Below, in pieces: positions 27,890 through 38,300 of a stretch of 64,000 nt of DNA; within the stretch, counting starts at the first letter, position 1; each line of letters begins with the position of its first letter. Position numbers and translations under genes: made by a program. This DNA comes from UBA6186 sp050012295 (GTDB taxonomy: Bacteria; Pseudomonadota; Gammaproteobacteria; UBA6186; Azoamicaceae): positions 77,074 through 141,073 of the forward strand of contig JBEKHL010000001.1 of NCBI GenBank assembly GCA_050012295.1, read 5' to 3'. Under the pieces are notes generated by a model. It was not told the origin of the DNA and did not search any database. It was given only the letters and a program-made list of their open reading frames with translations.

Positions 27890-29986
27890 ATGACCATTAT
27901 AAAAACTCTTATAAAAATTAACAGCAAAGCCCTAGTAGCTATAGGTATAGCTACAGTACTAATTATGTTAGTGGTAATAGGTAGCTTGGAATCTAAATTA
28001 CCAACAGTTGCGGTTTTAAAAGACATAAGACTACAAGTACCTTTACGTATTTATTCTTATGATCGAAAATTAATTGCTGAATATGGCGATAAAAGATGTA
28101 CTCCCATATCCTTAGCTAAAGTTCCACAAGATTTAATAAATGCCGTTGTTGCAACAGAAGACCATAGATTTTTTCAACACCCTGGTGTTGATATTCATGG
28201 GTTAATACGTGCGGCAATTTCTTTAATTTTAACTGGCGAAAAAGATCAAGGTGGTAGCACAATAACTATGCAGGTTGCCAGAAATTTTTTCTTAACCCGC
28301 AAAAAAACTTATTTACGAAAAATTAATGAAATTTTATTAGCGCTTAAAATAGAAAAAGAACTTAATAAACATGAAATATTAGAATTATATTTAAATAAAA
28401 TTTATTTCGGCAAACATGCTTATGGAATAGCTGCTGCTGCGGAAGTATATTATGGAGTTCATGTAGAACAGCTATCTTTAGCTCAAATGGCTATGTTGGC
28501 TGGATTACCGCAAGCACCATCAACAATAAATCCAATTAATTCTCCTCTAGCCGCATTAAAGAGACGTTCTATAGTATTAGACAATATGTTGGCACATAAA
28601 TATATTAACGAACAACAATATGTAGCAGCTAATGCCGAACCAATAGAAACCGTTTATCACGGTAAAGCATTAGAATTAGATGCACCTTATATTGCCGAAA
28701 TGGTTAGACAAGAATTAGTCGATCGTTTTGGCGAAGAAATTTACGATAGAGGTTATGAAGTAGTAACTACCATAGATAGCAATATGCAAATTGCTGCCAA
28801 TGCTGCTCTTGCTAGAGCTTTATTAGAGTACGATCAACGTCACAACAATAAAAAAAATTTAATTAACGAAGAAGAAGACGAAGAAAATCCAGAAGTAGAT
28901 GCAAATTCATTATCTAAAACGCCAGAAGTAATTCACGCACCGGAAATAGAAGGGGCTTTAGTTGCTGTACACCCAGATAGTGGAGCAATTGTATCATTAG
29001 TTGGTGGATTTAGTTTTAAGAAAAGCGCCTTTAATCGCGCTATTCAAGCAGAAAGACAACCTGGCTCTAACTTTAAACCATTTATTTATGGGGCAGCTTT
29101 AGAAAATGGTTTTACTACCGCAACAGTTGTTAATGACGCCCCAATTGTGCAAGAAGGATCGCTATTTATGGATGATTGGCGCCCACAAAATTATACTAAA
29201 AAATTTTATGGTCCAACTAGTTTAAGAACCGGTATTATTAAATCTAGAAATTTAGTTTCTATTCGTTTATTACAAGAACTAGGAATAGAGAAAGCCATAG
29301 AATTTATAGAAAAATGCGGATTCACTTCCCAAAAATTACCAAAAACTTTATCTTTAGCATTAGGTACTAACTTAGTAACCCCATTAGAACTAGCTACTGG
29401 ATTTAGCGTATTCGCTAATGGCGGTTATAAAATAACTTCTTATTTTATAGATAGTATTTTTGATTATCAGGGTAATATTTTATTTAAAGTAACACCATCA
29501 GAAAAAATTCCTGCTATAAAACCACAAACTGCTTATTTAATAACATCTATATTACAAGAAGCGATCACTAAAGGTACTGGTAGAAAAGCCTTAGAATTAG
29601 GCAGGAAAGATCTAGCAGGAAAAACCGGTACTACAAATGACTACATGGATGCATGGTACTCTGGTTATAACCGAGACTTGGTCGTAACTACTTGGGTTGG
29701 ATTTGATGAACCAAAATCAATGCGAGAATATGCAGTTAAAACTGCATTACCAATGTGGGTGTATTTTATGGAAAAAGCTTTGCAAGGTAAGCCAGAAAAC
29801 CCACCATTACAGCCAGATGGTTTAGTTACCGTAAAAATCGATCCAGCAACTGGATTATTAGCTAGACCAGATCAAAAAGATAGTATTTACGAAATTTTTA
29901 CTCAAGAAACCGTACCAACCGAAGTCGCCCCACTGGTTACTTCTGATAGTATCGATAATGCTAGTGGAGTAGAAGGTATATTTTAA
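27890..29986 (+). CDS. mrcA: Penicillin-binding protein 1A (bifunctional transglycosylase/transpeptidase)
   Basis: Class A PBP that polymerises and cross-links peptidoglycan. After a short cytoplasmic end and one membrane helix, the GT51 domain has ATEDHRFFQHPGVD, GGSTITMQVARNF and KIEKELNKHEILELYLNKIYFG. The transpeptidase domain has SxxK in PGSNFKPF, SxN in KSRNLVS and KTGT in LAGKTGTTNDYMDAWYSGY. At roughly 700 residues it is shorter than E. coli PBP1A (850), mainly through a reduced linker (OB) region. The ATG at 27890 gives the most natural N-terminus; 27863 is possible. Its last four bases overlap the convergent pilin gene. Confidence 0.96.
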   Translation: MTIIKTLIKINSKALVAIGIATVLIMLVVIGSLESKLPTVAVLKDIRLQVPLRIYSYDRKLIAEYGDKRCTPISLAKVPQDLINAVVATEDHRFFQHPGVDIHGLIRAAISLILTGEKDQGGSTITMQVARNFFLTRKKTYLRKINEILLALKIEKELNKHEILELYLNKIYFGKHAYGIAAAAEVYYGVHVEQLSLAQMAMLAGLPQAPSTINPINSPLAALKRRSIVLDNMLAHKYINEQQYVAANAEPIETVYHGKALELDAPYIAEMVRQELVDRFGEEIYDRGYEVVTTIDSNMQIAANAALARALLEYDQRHNNKKNLINEEEDEENPEVDANSLSKTPEVIHAPEIEGALVAVHPDSGAIVSLVGGFSFKKSAFNRAIQAERQPGSNFKPFIYGAALENGFTTATVVNDAPIVQEGSLFMDDWRPQNYTKKFYGPTSLRTGIIKSRNLVSIRLLQELGIEKAIEFIEKCGFTSQKLPKTLSLALGTNLVTPLELATGFSVFANGGYKITSYFIDSIFDYQGNILFKVTPSEKIPAIKPQTAYLITSILQEAITKGTGRKALELGRKDLAGKTGTTNDYMDAWYSGYNRDLVVTTWVGFDEPKSMREYAVKTALPMWVYFMEKALQGKPENPPLQPDGLVTVKIDPATGLLARPDQKDSIYEIFTQETVPTEVAPLVTSDSIDNASGVEGIF

Positions 29987-30561
29987 TTACAATCAGAGGT
30001 ATAACATTGACAAGATGCTGGCAAATAATCTTTATTAATCATAGAGCCAGCCGGACAATTACTATCACCGTTAGTACAATACCATTCCAACGGACCACTG
30101 CCATTATCTACAAGAAACATGGCTAAATATCCGCCATTTATAGCTGCTGGAGCCTTAAACGCTACAAGAACATAACCTTTTACATTAGCACCACCACCAC
30201 TACCATTGCCAATTCTGTTATGGTTAGAATCAAATCTACAGTAAGGATATCCGTAACCTCCATTAGTGCCGCTGCCATCAACATTACCAAAACCAACACT
30301 ACTGCCTGCTATGTATTTATCGCTATAAGAAGTAGCATTTATAGCAGCTAAATTCGCAGGGAACTTACTATTAGCAGTATAATATTCACTAGCTTGAGCT
30401 TTTAAACTTTCCAATATTGGTAAACCAGACGATATCGTAGATTTAATAGTATATGAAATATAAACAGGAGTAGCTACTGCTAATAAAATAGCAATAATAG
30501 CTATAGTAACCATTAATTCGATTAGAGAAAAAGCAGAATGTTTATTATTAAATTTATGCAT
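29983..30561 (-). CDS. Type IV major pilin-like protein, copy 2
   Basis: A pilin of about 192 residues. The prepilin leader ends in HSA, followed by FSLIELMVTIAIIAILLAVATPVY, the hydrophobic alpha-1 with Glu5. The -1 residue is Ala rather than the usual Gly. The C-terminal domain has a Cys-rich D-loop (WYCTNGDSNCPAG...CQCYTSDC), with extra Cys compared with the neighbouring copy. The ATG at 30561 is used; the frame extends to a TTG at 30579. It follows copy 1 by 39 bases and shares with it both the first 60 residues and the upstream DNA, so this is a tandem duplication that then diverged. No pilin assembly gene is nearby. Confidence 0.88.
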   Translation of the reverse strand: MHKFNNKHSAFSLIELMVTIAIIAILLAVATPVYISYTIKSTISSGLPILESLKAQASEYYTANSKFPANLAAINATSYSDKYIAGSSVGFGNVDGSGTNGGYGYPYCRFDSNHNRIGNGSGGGANVKGYVLVAFKAPAAINGGYLAMFLVDNGSGPLEWYCTNGDSNCPAGSMINKDYLPASCQCYTSDCN

Positions 30562-30600
30562 AATAGTAATATAGTGCAAAATATTATTATATTTAGTATT

Positions 30601-31083
30601 TTACTGACAAGATTTAGGTAGGTAGTCAGTATTTATAGCGCCATTGGCTGGACAATTTTGATCGCCACTAGTACAATACCAGGTAATTGCACTTCCATTA
30701 TCTACAGCATACATAGCTAATATTTTCCCATTAATAGCAGTGGGAGAGCTAAATATTACTTGCACAGCTCCTAGCGATGTAGTAATACCAGTCCTACAAT
30801 AAGGAATATTGATAACGTTACTGCTCGATATATACTTACCATCAGAATAAGAAGTAGCATTTATAGCAGCTAGACTAGTAGGAAAACTACCATTGGCAGT
30901 ATAATATTCACTAGCTTGAGCTTTTAAACCCTCTAATATTGGTAAACCAGACGATACCGTAGATTTAATAGTATAAGATACATAAATTGGAGTAGCTATT
31001 GCTATTAAAATAGCAATAATACCTATAGTTACTATTAATTCGATTAAAGAAAAAGCAGAATTTTTATTATTAAAACTATGCAT
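30601..31083 (-). CDS. Type IV major pilin-like protein, copy 1
   Basis: A 160-residue pilin with the leader MHSFNNKNSA and mature N-terminus FSLIELIVTIGIIAILIAIATPIY. The -1 position is Ala, as in copy 2. The globular domain ends with WYCTSGDQNCPANG and a final Cys, forming the usual pilin disulfide loop. It probably builds a type IV pilus for adhesion, twitching or DNA uptake. The upstream bases ATAATATTTTG and ACTATATT recur before copy 2, suggesting that each copy has its own similar promoter. It diverges from the glycosyltransferase gene. Confidence 0.9.
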   Translation of the reverse strand: MHSFNNKNSAFSLIELIVTIGIIAILIAIATPIYVSYTIKSTVSSGLPILEGLKAQASEYYTANGSFPTSLAAINATSYSDGKYISSSNVINIPYCRTGITTSLGAVQVIFSSPTAINGKILAMYAVDNGSAITWYCTSGDQNCPANGAINTDYLPKSCQ

Positions 31084-31138
31084 AATATGTAAATATAGTA
31101 CAAAATATTATCAAAATTTTAGTGCAGGCACAAATAAT

Positions 31139-32347
31139 ATGAAAAAACTATTATATTTAGTAGCAGAAGATAGCTATTTTTATTCTCATCGTTTGGAGTT
31201 AGCATCTTTTATAAAACAACAAGGCTATGAAGTTGCGGTTGCAACAAAATGTTCTAAAAATAACTTACAATATAAAGAAGCAATTACTAACCAGAATTTA
31301 AAATTATTCGAATTAAAATGTTTTTGTCGTACTAGCTACATAAACCCATTTAAAGAATTTTTGGCTCTTAAAGAATTATATTATATTTACAAAACATTTA
31401 AGCCTGACATAGTACATCACGTAGCACTAAAGCCAATTATCTATGGCACTATAATTGCTCAAATAGTCAAAGTGAAACGCATAATTAATGCATTAGCTGG
31501 GTTAGGTTTTGTATTTACTGAAGCTAACTATAATACTTGGTTTAAAAATATAAAATTAAAAATAAAACAAAAATTTTTACAAATTATAATTAGTAAATTA
31601 TTAAAAATTATTTTTAATAATAACAATAATAATAAAATTTTATTATTACAAAACCAAGATGATTTAGCTAAATTAAAACAATTTTTAGATATTACGAAAC
31701 TAAATCTCGTTACAGCAATAATACCTGGTTCCGGCATTGTGGAAGATCGATATTTTACTGTACAACCATTAAACTTTACTAATGATACTCGTAATATAAA
31801 AATCGTTTTAGTAGCGAGATTGCTTTGGACTAAAGGTATAGCCGAATTTGTTAATGCAGCTAAATATATAAAAAATTATATTAAACAAAATAATTTGTTA
31901 ATTAATCCAGAATTTATTTTATATGGAGATATTGATCCTAAAAATCCAGCATCTGTAGATTATGCCACTATTAATCAATGGCAAAACCAAGGATTAATTA
32001 TTTGGAAAAATTTTTGCCACAACATAATAGAAGCTTATGCTAGTTGCCATATCGCAGTATTACCTTCTTATCGAGAAGGGTTACCAAAAAGTTTATTAGA
32101 AGCAGCTCTTTGTGCTAGAGCAATCGTTACTACCGATGTACCAGGGTGCCGAGAAATTGTTGAACATGGTGTAAATGGTTATTTAGTACCTAAACAAGAT
32201 AGTGAGGCCTTAGCCAAAGCATTATTAGCCCTTATACAAGATCAAAACTTAATCGCTAACATGGGTATTTTAGGCAGAGAAAAAGTTTATAATAAATTTT
32301 CTGCAAAAACTATTTTTCCGCAGATGTTAGATTTGTATGCCAATTAA
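31139..32347 (+). CDS. Glycosyltransferase family 4-type (GT-B fold)
   Basis: A 402-residue glycosyltransferase. The N-terminus KKLLYLVAEDSYFYSHRLELASFIKQQGYEVAVAT is typical of enzymes that add sugars to polyprenyl-linked glycans. The C-terminal donor-binding domain has KIVLVARLLWTKGIAEFV and the E-x7-E region SYREGLPKSLLEAALCARAIVTTDVPGCREIVEHGVNGYLV. It probably acts on LPS O-antigen, capsule or glycoprotein precursors at the inner membrane. galU, which makes UDP-glucose, is about 8 kb away. Its final 38 bases overlap the end of the convergent giant kinase gene. Donor and acceptor sugars are unknown. Confidence 0.9.
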   Translation: MKKLLYLVAEDSYFYSHRLELASFIKQQGYEVAVATKCSKNNLQYKEAITNQNLKLFELKCFCRTSYINPFKEFLALKELYYIYKTFKPDIVHHVALKPIIYGTIIAQIVKVKRIINALAGLGFVFTEANYNTWFKNIKLKIKQKFLQIIISKLLKIIFNNNNNNKILLLQNQDDLAKLKQFLDITKLNLVTAIIPGSGIVEDRYFTVQPLNFTNDTRNIKIVLVARLLWTKGIAEFVNAAKYIKNYIKQNNLLINPEFILYGDIDPKNPASVDYATINQWQNQGLIIWKNFCHNIIEAYASCHIAVLPSYREGLPKSLLEAALCARAIVTTDVPGCREIVEHGVNGYLVPKQDSEALAKALLALIQDQNLIANMGILGREKVYNKFSAKTIFPQMLDLYAN

Positions 32348-35300
32348 AAATAGATTGTATAGCATGCGGATAATCGTTACATAGCTTTATTTGATTTTGT
32401 ATAAAAGCGTTATAATCTGACGTTGGCGGTGGGGCATTTATAATTTCTGTAACTTCGGCTATTATTGTTTTTAATTGATTTGCAGCAGCCATGGCAGTAT
32501 CTAATGATTTTTTAGCAACTTGCAGTTCATTAATAAATTGTTCTTTTAATGATTTACTAAATTCTTCTTGCGATATCTGTTCTGCATTCTCAATTAAATG
32601 ATTTATTGCTTCTATACCATAATAATCTAAAATAAATTTATTATCTGGCATGCCTTGCGGAAAAAATCTTGCTGTTTTTAATTTAAAATTTAAAGATTTT
32701 CTTTTCGGATCGCTAGATAATAAATCATAAAATGTTTTAGCGTTTTGTTTTAATTGTATTTGTTCTAATAATTTTCTAGAAACTTCTATAATATCAGCAG
32801 GATTTTTTTGCAACATTTTCCGCAATTCGCTACATAATTCCCGATCTGGATGATTAGGAATAGCATTTGCTCCAATATCTATTAACTCTTTATATAGTTT
32901 GTTTATTGGAGCACGTAAACAACTAAATTGCTCCTGTACTTCTCGTTTCAAATCATCATTAATACATTCTTTGATCGTAAATTCTAATATAGCGGTTAGG
33001 TTTTCTTGCTGCGACTCCAAATTTTTTATATGTCCATCTACCAAACGCCGTTCCGATATTGGTAACGATTTCAAAAGTCGTAATAATTCGACATCATTCT
33101 TGTATTTATCTCGTAAATATTCAGCAATTTGCTTATTGCCATTTTTTTCGGCAATCAAAATTAACTCCGGTATCTTAGGTCTTAATTCTGCAAGTTCTTT
33201 AAATGTAAGACTATCAAAAAATCTTTTAAATAATTTATTTTTTTGATGTGCTATTAAAGCAGTTATTTTTGGTTTATCTACCTCTTCATTAAAAAATTTA
33301 TATACAACTTCATTAGTTAATCTTGATTCTGTAAATTCTGCATCTTTATACCATAAATCTAATCTTACATCCATTAATTCTTCTTGAAATTTCTCAATGT
33401 TCGAGATGGTTAACAATTCATTAATAATATTCGTATCATTAAATTCAGGTTTACTGGCAACAAATCTAATTGCATTTATAGTTAATTCTTCTCCGGCTGT
33501 TAAATTTAAATGGTTCTTAAATTTTTCAAATAAAGCGGCATTAGATATTGGAAGCGACGCCAAAAGAATAATTTTTGCTAATCTTCTTGCTCGTTCGTTC
33601 TTCTGATCTTTAGGAGAACCAATTATATTAGCTAACAATCTCGATAAATCTATTAATTTTTTTTCTATAAGAATATTATCCCCTGCAAATTGAGACATAA
33701 TCATACTAGCAAAATTATTTGGCGAACCAACGTAACACAAGCGCGTAACAAATTTTAATTTTTCTGGTATCAATTTATTTGATTGGCTAGTTATTAATTC
33801 TTTTTTAATAACGTTCCATACTGATTTATTTTGGCCTTTTAATAATATTTCTATTGGAGCAGGTGATTCTAAAGGCCTATCAAACAATAATTTAAAATCA
33901 AAAATTTCTTGTTTCTCCATAAAAAAAGATAATAATTTAGGATGGTCGTAAAAAGACATTTCAAACATCGACAACCCAACCTCTGGAAAAATTTTATCAA
34001 ACAAAGTATCTTTAACTAATTTTTTAAAATCTGGCTCTTCTCGCTTAAGAGCTAAATAATGTTTTCGCAATTCTTCGAAGGCTTCTATGTTTTTAGTAAC
34101 TACAGCTTTATTTACGACTAATATCAATAAATTTAAATATTGCTCATCTTTTAATATTTTATTATTATGCAATAAATATTTTACTTTTTCTAAATTACGT
34201 TGTTCTATAGATTTAAACAAAGAATCTTGTAATTCTTCTAATGAATCTAATAATAGTGTCGTTTCTGAAACCTTTAACAGAGCATCGTCTTTTATAACGT
34301 ATTGTAATTCAGGCGAAGTAAAAATATCCATTACTGCTGTCTTAATCTTTAATATTTCTTCACTAACTTTCTCCATGGTAAGCGATTCATAACCTAGCTT
34401 TTGCAATAAGATCTGGTCTCTAAATTCTTCCCATTTTTGCTTTATTTGTAAAAATTGCTGTCTCTTACTTTCCCCTAACTGATTTGACTCTACTAATATT
34501 GCAAACATTCTGTCTAATTGTAATCCTTGACCTTCACCAGCATATTCCTGTATATCACATACTTTGTCCTTTCCTGGATCTTTAATTAAAGTTGCTAAAT
34601 CTTGATTATTAAGTTTTCCATAACGGTAAATCAATTGATTTAAATAAGCATCTTGATTTGCAGATCCTGAAATTGTAGCCATTAAAGAATAAATATCATA
34701 AGATGCATCGCAACCCATAGTAAACTTATTTGAATTAACATTAACTACCTTCTGAATTTCTTGTAAAATTACTTTTACCTCTTCTTCTATTGTCCACTTA
34801 ATTGGACGATATTCACCAAAAGAACCTGCCTTAGTTTGAAATTTATAGGCAGCCGTTGAAAAATGAGGAGTACCAAGAGTATTTGAAAGGTTTGCTTTAC
34901 TTATAAATCCTCTTTTTTTATCATTTCTTTGTAATTCTTCAAAGGTTTTTAACGTGCTAGCGTTCCCTGCATGCATAATAGTTCTAACTAATTTTCCCAC
35001 ATCCTCAACAGAAGAAATTGATGTATCCTTGTAACTACTTAGTACATCATACAATCTTCTTTTTATATAATACTCTTTTAAAGTCACATCGGTTCTATTT
35101 TCTGGTTCTGGTAACTTCACAAAACCACTTACTAAAGATTGCCAAGAAACATTTTTTAATCCTTCACGTATTGTTGTTAAAGAACTTGGGCTAATAAACA
35201 TAGCTGTACCATGTTTTATAGGATTTAATGCTTGCCCTGCAACTTCTTTTTTATCTTTTTTATAGGTACCAAAATCTATAAGCTCTAACTTACCGTCACG

Positions 35301-38300
35301 ATTTACCGCTAAATTAGCCCCTTTAAAATCATTATGGGTACCATTCTCATGAAAAATTTTAAGCACATCACTAACTTCTACTGCTCTATTTAACAAAAAT
35401 TCACAATATTCTTTAAGATTTTGCTCTTTTATTTGAACTGAGTGTGGTTTTAGTTGAATTTGCTCTTTTGTATGTTCTTCAGGTACCGTTATACCATCTT
35501 GATTAGTATCATCATCTACTGGTACTGATAACGATTCATCTTCTACTATTAATTCTTCTTCTGGTTCTTTATCTTCTAATTTTTGCTCTTCTAATTGTAC
35601 AAATTGTCCCCATTTTTTTATTGATTCATTTCTTAAATCCTCAGAGCCAGATAACTCCATTAACATATAATGGGCTATTCCTGCCATATGAGTTATTGAC
35701 TTTGGTTGTATTACGCTAGAAGTAGCAACACCTCTTGGACTTCTTGCGCTTAATAAAGGATCTCTAGGAGTATCTCCTGAGCTTCTCGCGCTAGATAAAG
35801 AACCTCTAGAAGTATTTCTTGAACTTCTAGGAGTACCTCTTACACTTAAAAGTCCTTCTCTAGGGGATTTTATTTCTTCACCTTTTTTTGGAACTGTTAG
35901 CTTATTTTCTACTTTTTCTTCTTCAGTTGTTAATAATTTTTTCTTTCTTTTTGTGATCTTTCTCAAAAAAGATGCTATTTTAGCAGATGCTATTAACTGT
36001 TTAGTATCTTTTAACGCCATTTCTTCTCTAATTAAATCATTTTTTTCTTCATCCCAACCTTCTTTAGCTCGTGTCCATTCAGATTTTATATCTGCTTGCG
36101 TAGAACCTTCACGCACTATTTTAAGTGCTTTTTGTTCTCCAGATGGGAAAAACACTGCTTTTACATCACCGAAATGCCCAATTCCAAGAGTCAGCAACGC
36201 TGTAACCATATTTTTAGTTTTTGGCAACGGATCCTCTGGTTTATATAATCTATTCCCACCATAGTGGTTAACAATATGTATTTTCCCATCATCATCTTTT
36301 ATTATTAAAAATTTACTTCTATGCTTATATCTTTTACCACCCACATCTCGTTCAAAGACTAACTTGCGAACTTCATTTTTCGACATATTTGAAACATCGG
36401 TTTGTAATAATTTTTCCTTTGGGGTCAACGTAGTTTTATGATAACCAGGAATCACTTCACTCTTTCTTATGGCGCCCAATAAGTCTTCGGTATGGTCTTC
36501 ATAGCCAGCAATACCACTTTTTCGCCATTGTTGTAAGGTGCTAGATTTAAATTCTTGTATAATTTCATAATTCTTAGCTAAACCACCAAGACGTTTTTGT
36601 TTTTCATATTTATCTAAAAAAACATCTGCTAAAGATTTTTTCTTATGTGCTGGTTTTGCTTTATAACTAGGATCGTTTAATTCTCCTACAGTTTTACTTA
36701 AATCGGAATCATATAATGCAGCACATATCTGTTTAAGTTTTTCTTTTTTGTCTTCGTATTTCTCTCCTGGCGTTTCTTTTTTTAATCCTTTAATAATTAA
36801 CGTAATCAGATCTTCAAGATTAGCCTCTTTTTTACCAAATAAATCTTTCATTGCTTGAGCATCTTGCCATGCTAATTTAGAATTTCCCGGCAAATCAGAA
36901 GAAACTATCATTCTCAGTATTTTTTCAAAATTATATTCTGTAGCAATCTCAAGCTTATTTTTACCGGCGCCTATTCCTTTTAGGTTTACTTTAATGTCTG
37001 AACCTAAATGATTTAGTATTTTTAACAAATTGTCTCTTTCTTTTTCAACTTTTGATTCACATTCTTCAAGAAAATTATTAATAACATCCTCAGATTCTTC
37101 GCTATTAAAATCTTTAGGTAAACGTGGTATTGCTATTCCTAAATTTAAATTCTCGCTTATCGGAACAATACTACTTAATAAATCTTGATAATATCTTATT
37201 TTGTTTTCCTTCCAATCATCATATGCTATTTTGCATTGACTGCCCGGATACTTAAGAGAACCATCTTTTTTCTTTTCTGTTTTTTCTATATTACCAATTT
37301 GCTCAACAATATTAGCTACATATGTTTGATTTTCTTCTTTGCCTATTTTAAACACTTCAGATATATCCAATATTTGTTGAAGCACTTTTTCATCAACATC
37401 ATCAGAATTTATTTCTTCTTCAGAAGTTTCCGAGGCTAAAGTAAAAGCAATACTGCTTAAATTATCTAAGATGGTCCCAATAGCTTGCCCATCTTTATTT
37501 TTAAAATGTGTAAAATCACAGGCTGGCAAATTTAATTCTTTCAATTCTAAATGTAACGATTCTTCTCTTATTAATTTTTCTTGTTGTAGCGACAATAAAT
37601 GCAAGTCTTCTTTTGTTTCTATGATTTTTTTATCGACATCATCAATTTTTTCTAATTGTACTTTTCTTAAATTTTTTATAACCTTAGATTCTTCTTCTGG
37701 TAGAATTAAAGTTAACCTTGCCCCTATATTCCCTATATCTTTAATGGTATCGCTTAATATATCTAACTTTTCCTCATAATCTCCTTCTAGTTTAAGTTCT
37801 TCCAACGTTTCTTCCTGAAGTTTTTTTATAACGGTTAATGCTAACAACTTTATAGCAAACTGATGATTTTGATCTATTATTGGTATTGAATTATTATTTT
37901 CTATACCTTGCAACAACTCAACTAACTTTACTGTGTTTACGAGATTTAAAGATTCTTCTAAGTCTTGTTTATAATTTTTAGAGTTACAATTGGCATCTAC
38001 GTAATTTAAAAACCATGCACTAAGTTTATCTTCCTTTATATCGGAAAAAGTTAATTTAACGTATAGATCTTCTTGTATAAAAGTTCTAGTTTCTTTAGCT
38101 ATCACCGGAACTTCTTGTGATGGGCTTTCTTCTTGTTGAATACCACCAAGCTCTCTTGGTGACAGATCATCTGTAAGCAATTGTTTTCTAAGCTCTTTTA
38201 CCTGGCCCAGTTGTTTTGAATTTGCCATTAAATTTTCTTGTAACAAAACTACCGCCTGCTGAACATCTTCTAATTTATTTTGTTCTTCTAAAAAATATTC

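Noticed and set aside
35953..36264. Open frames of 60-180 codons opposite or inside long genes (for example 35953-36264, 8955-9212, 20030-20404, 23710-24171, 44569-45096, 47206-47427)
   Set aside because: They lie in other frames of clearly coding genes, lack ribosome sites and have no recognisable domain; AT-rich DNA gives many such frames.
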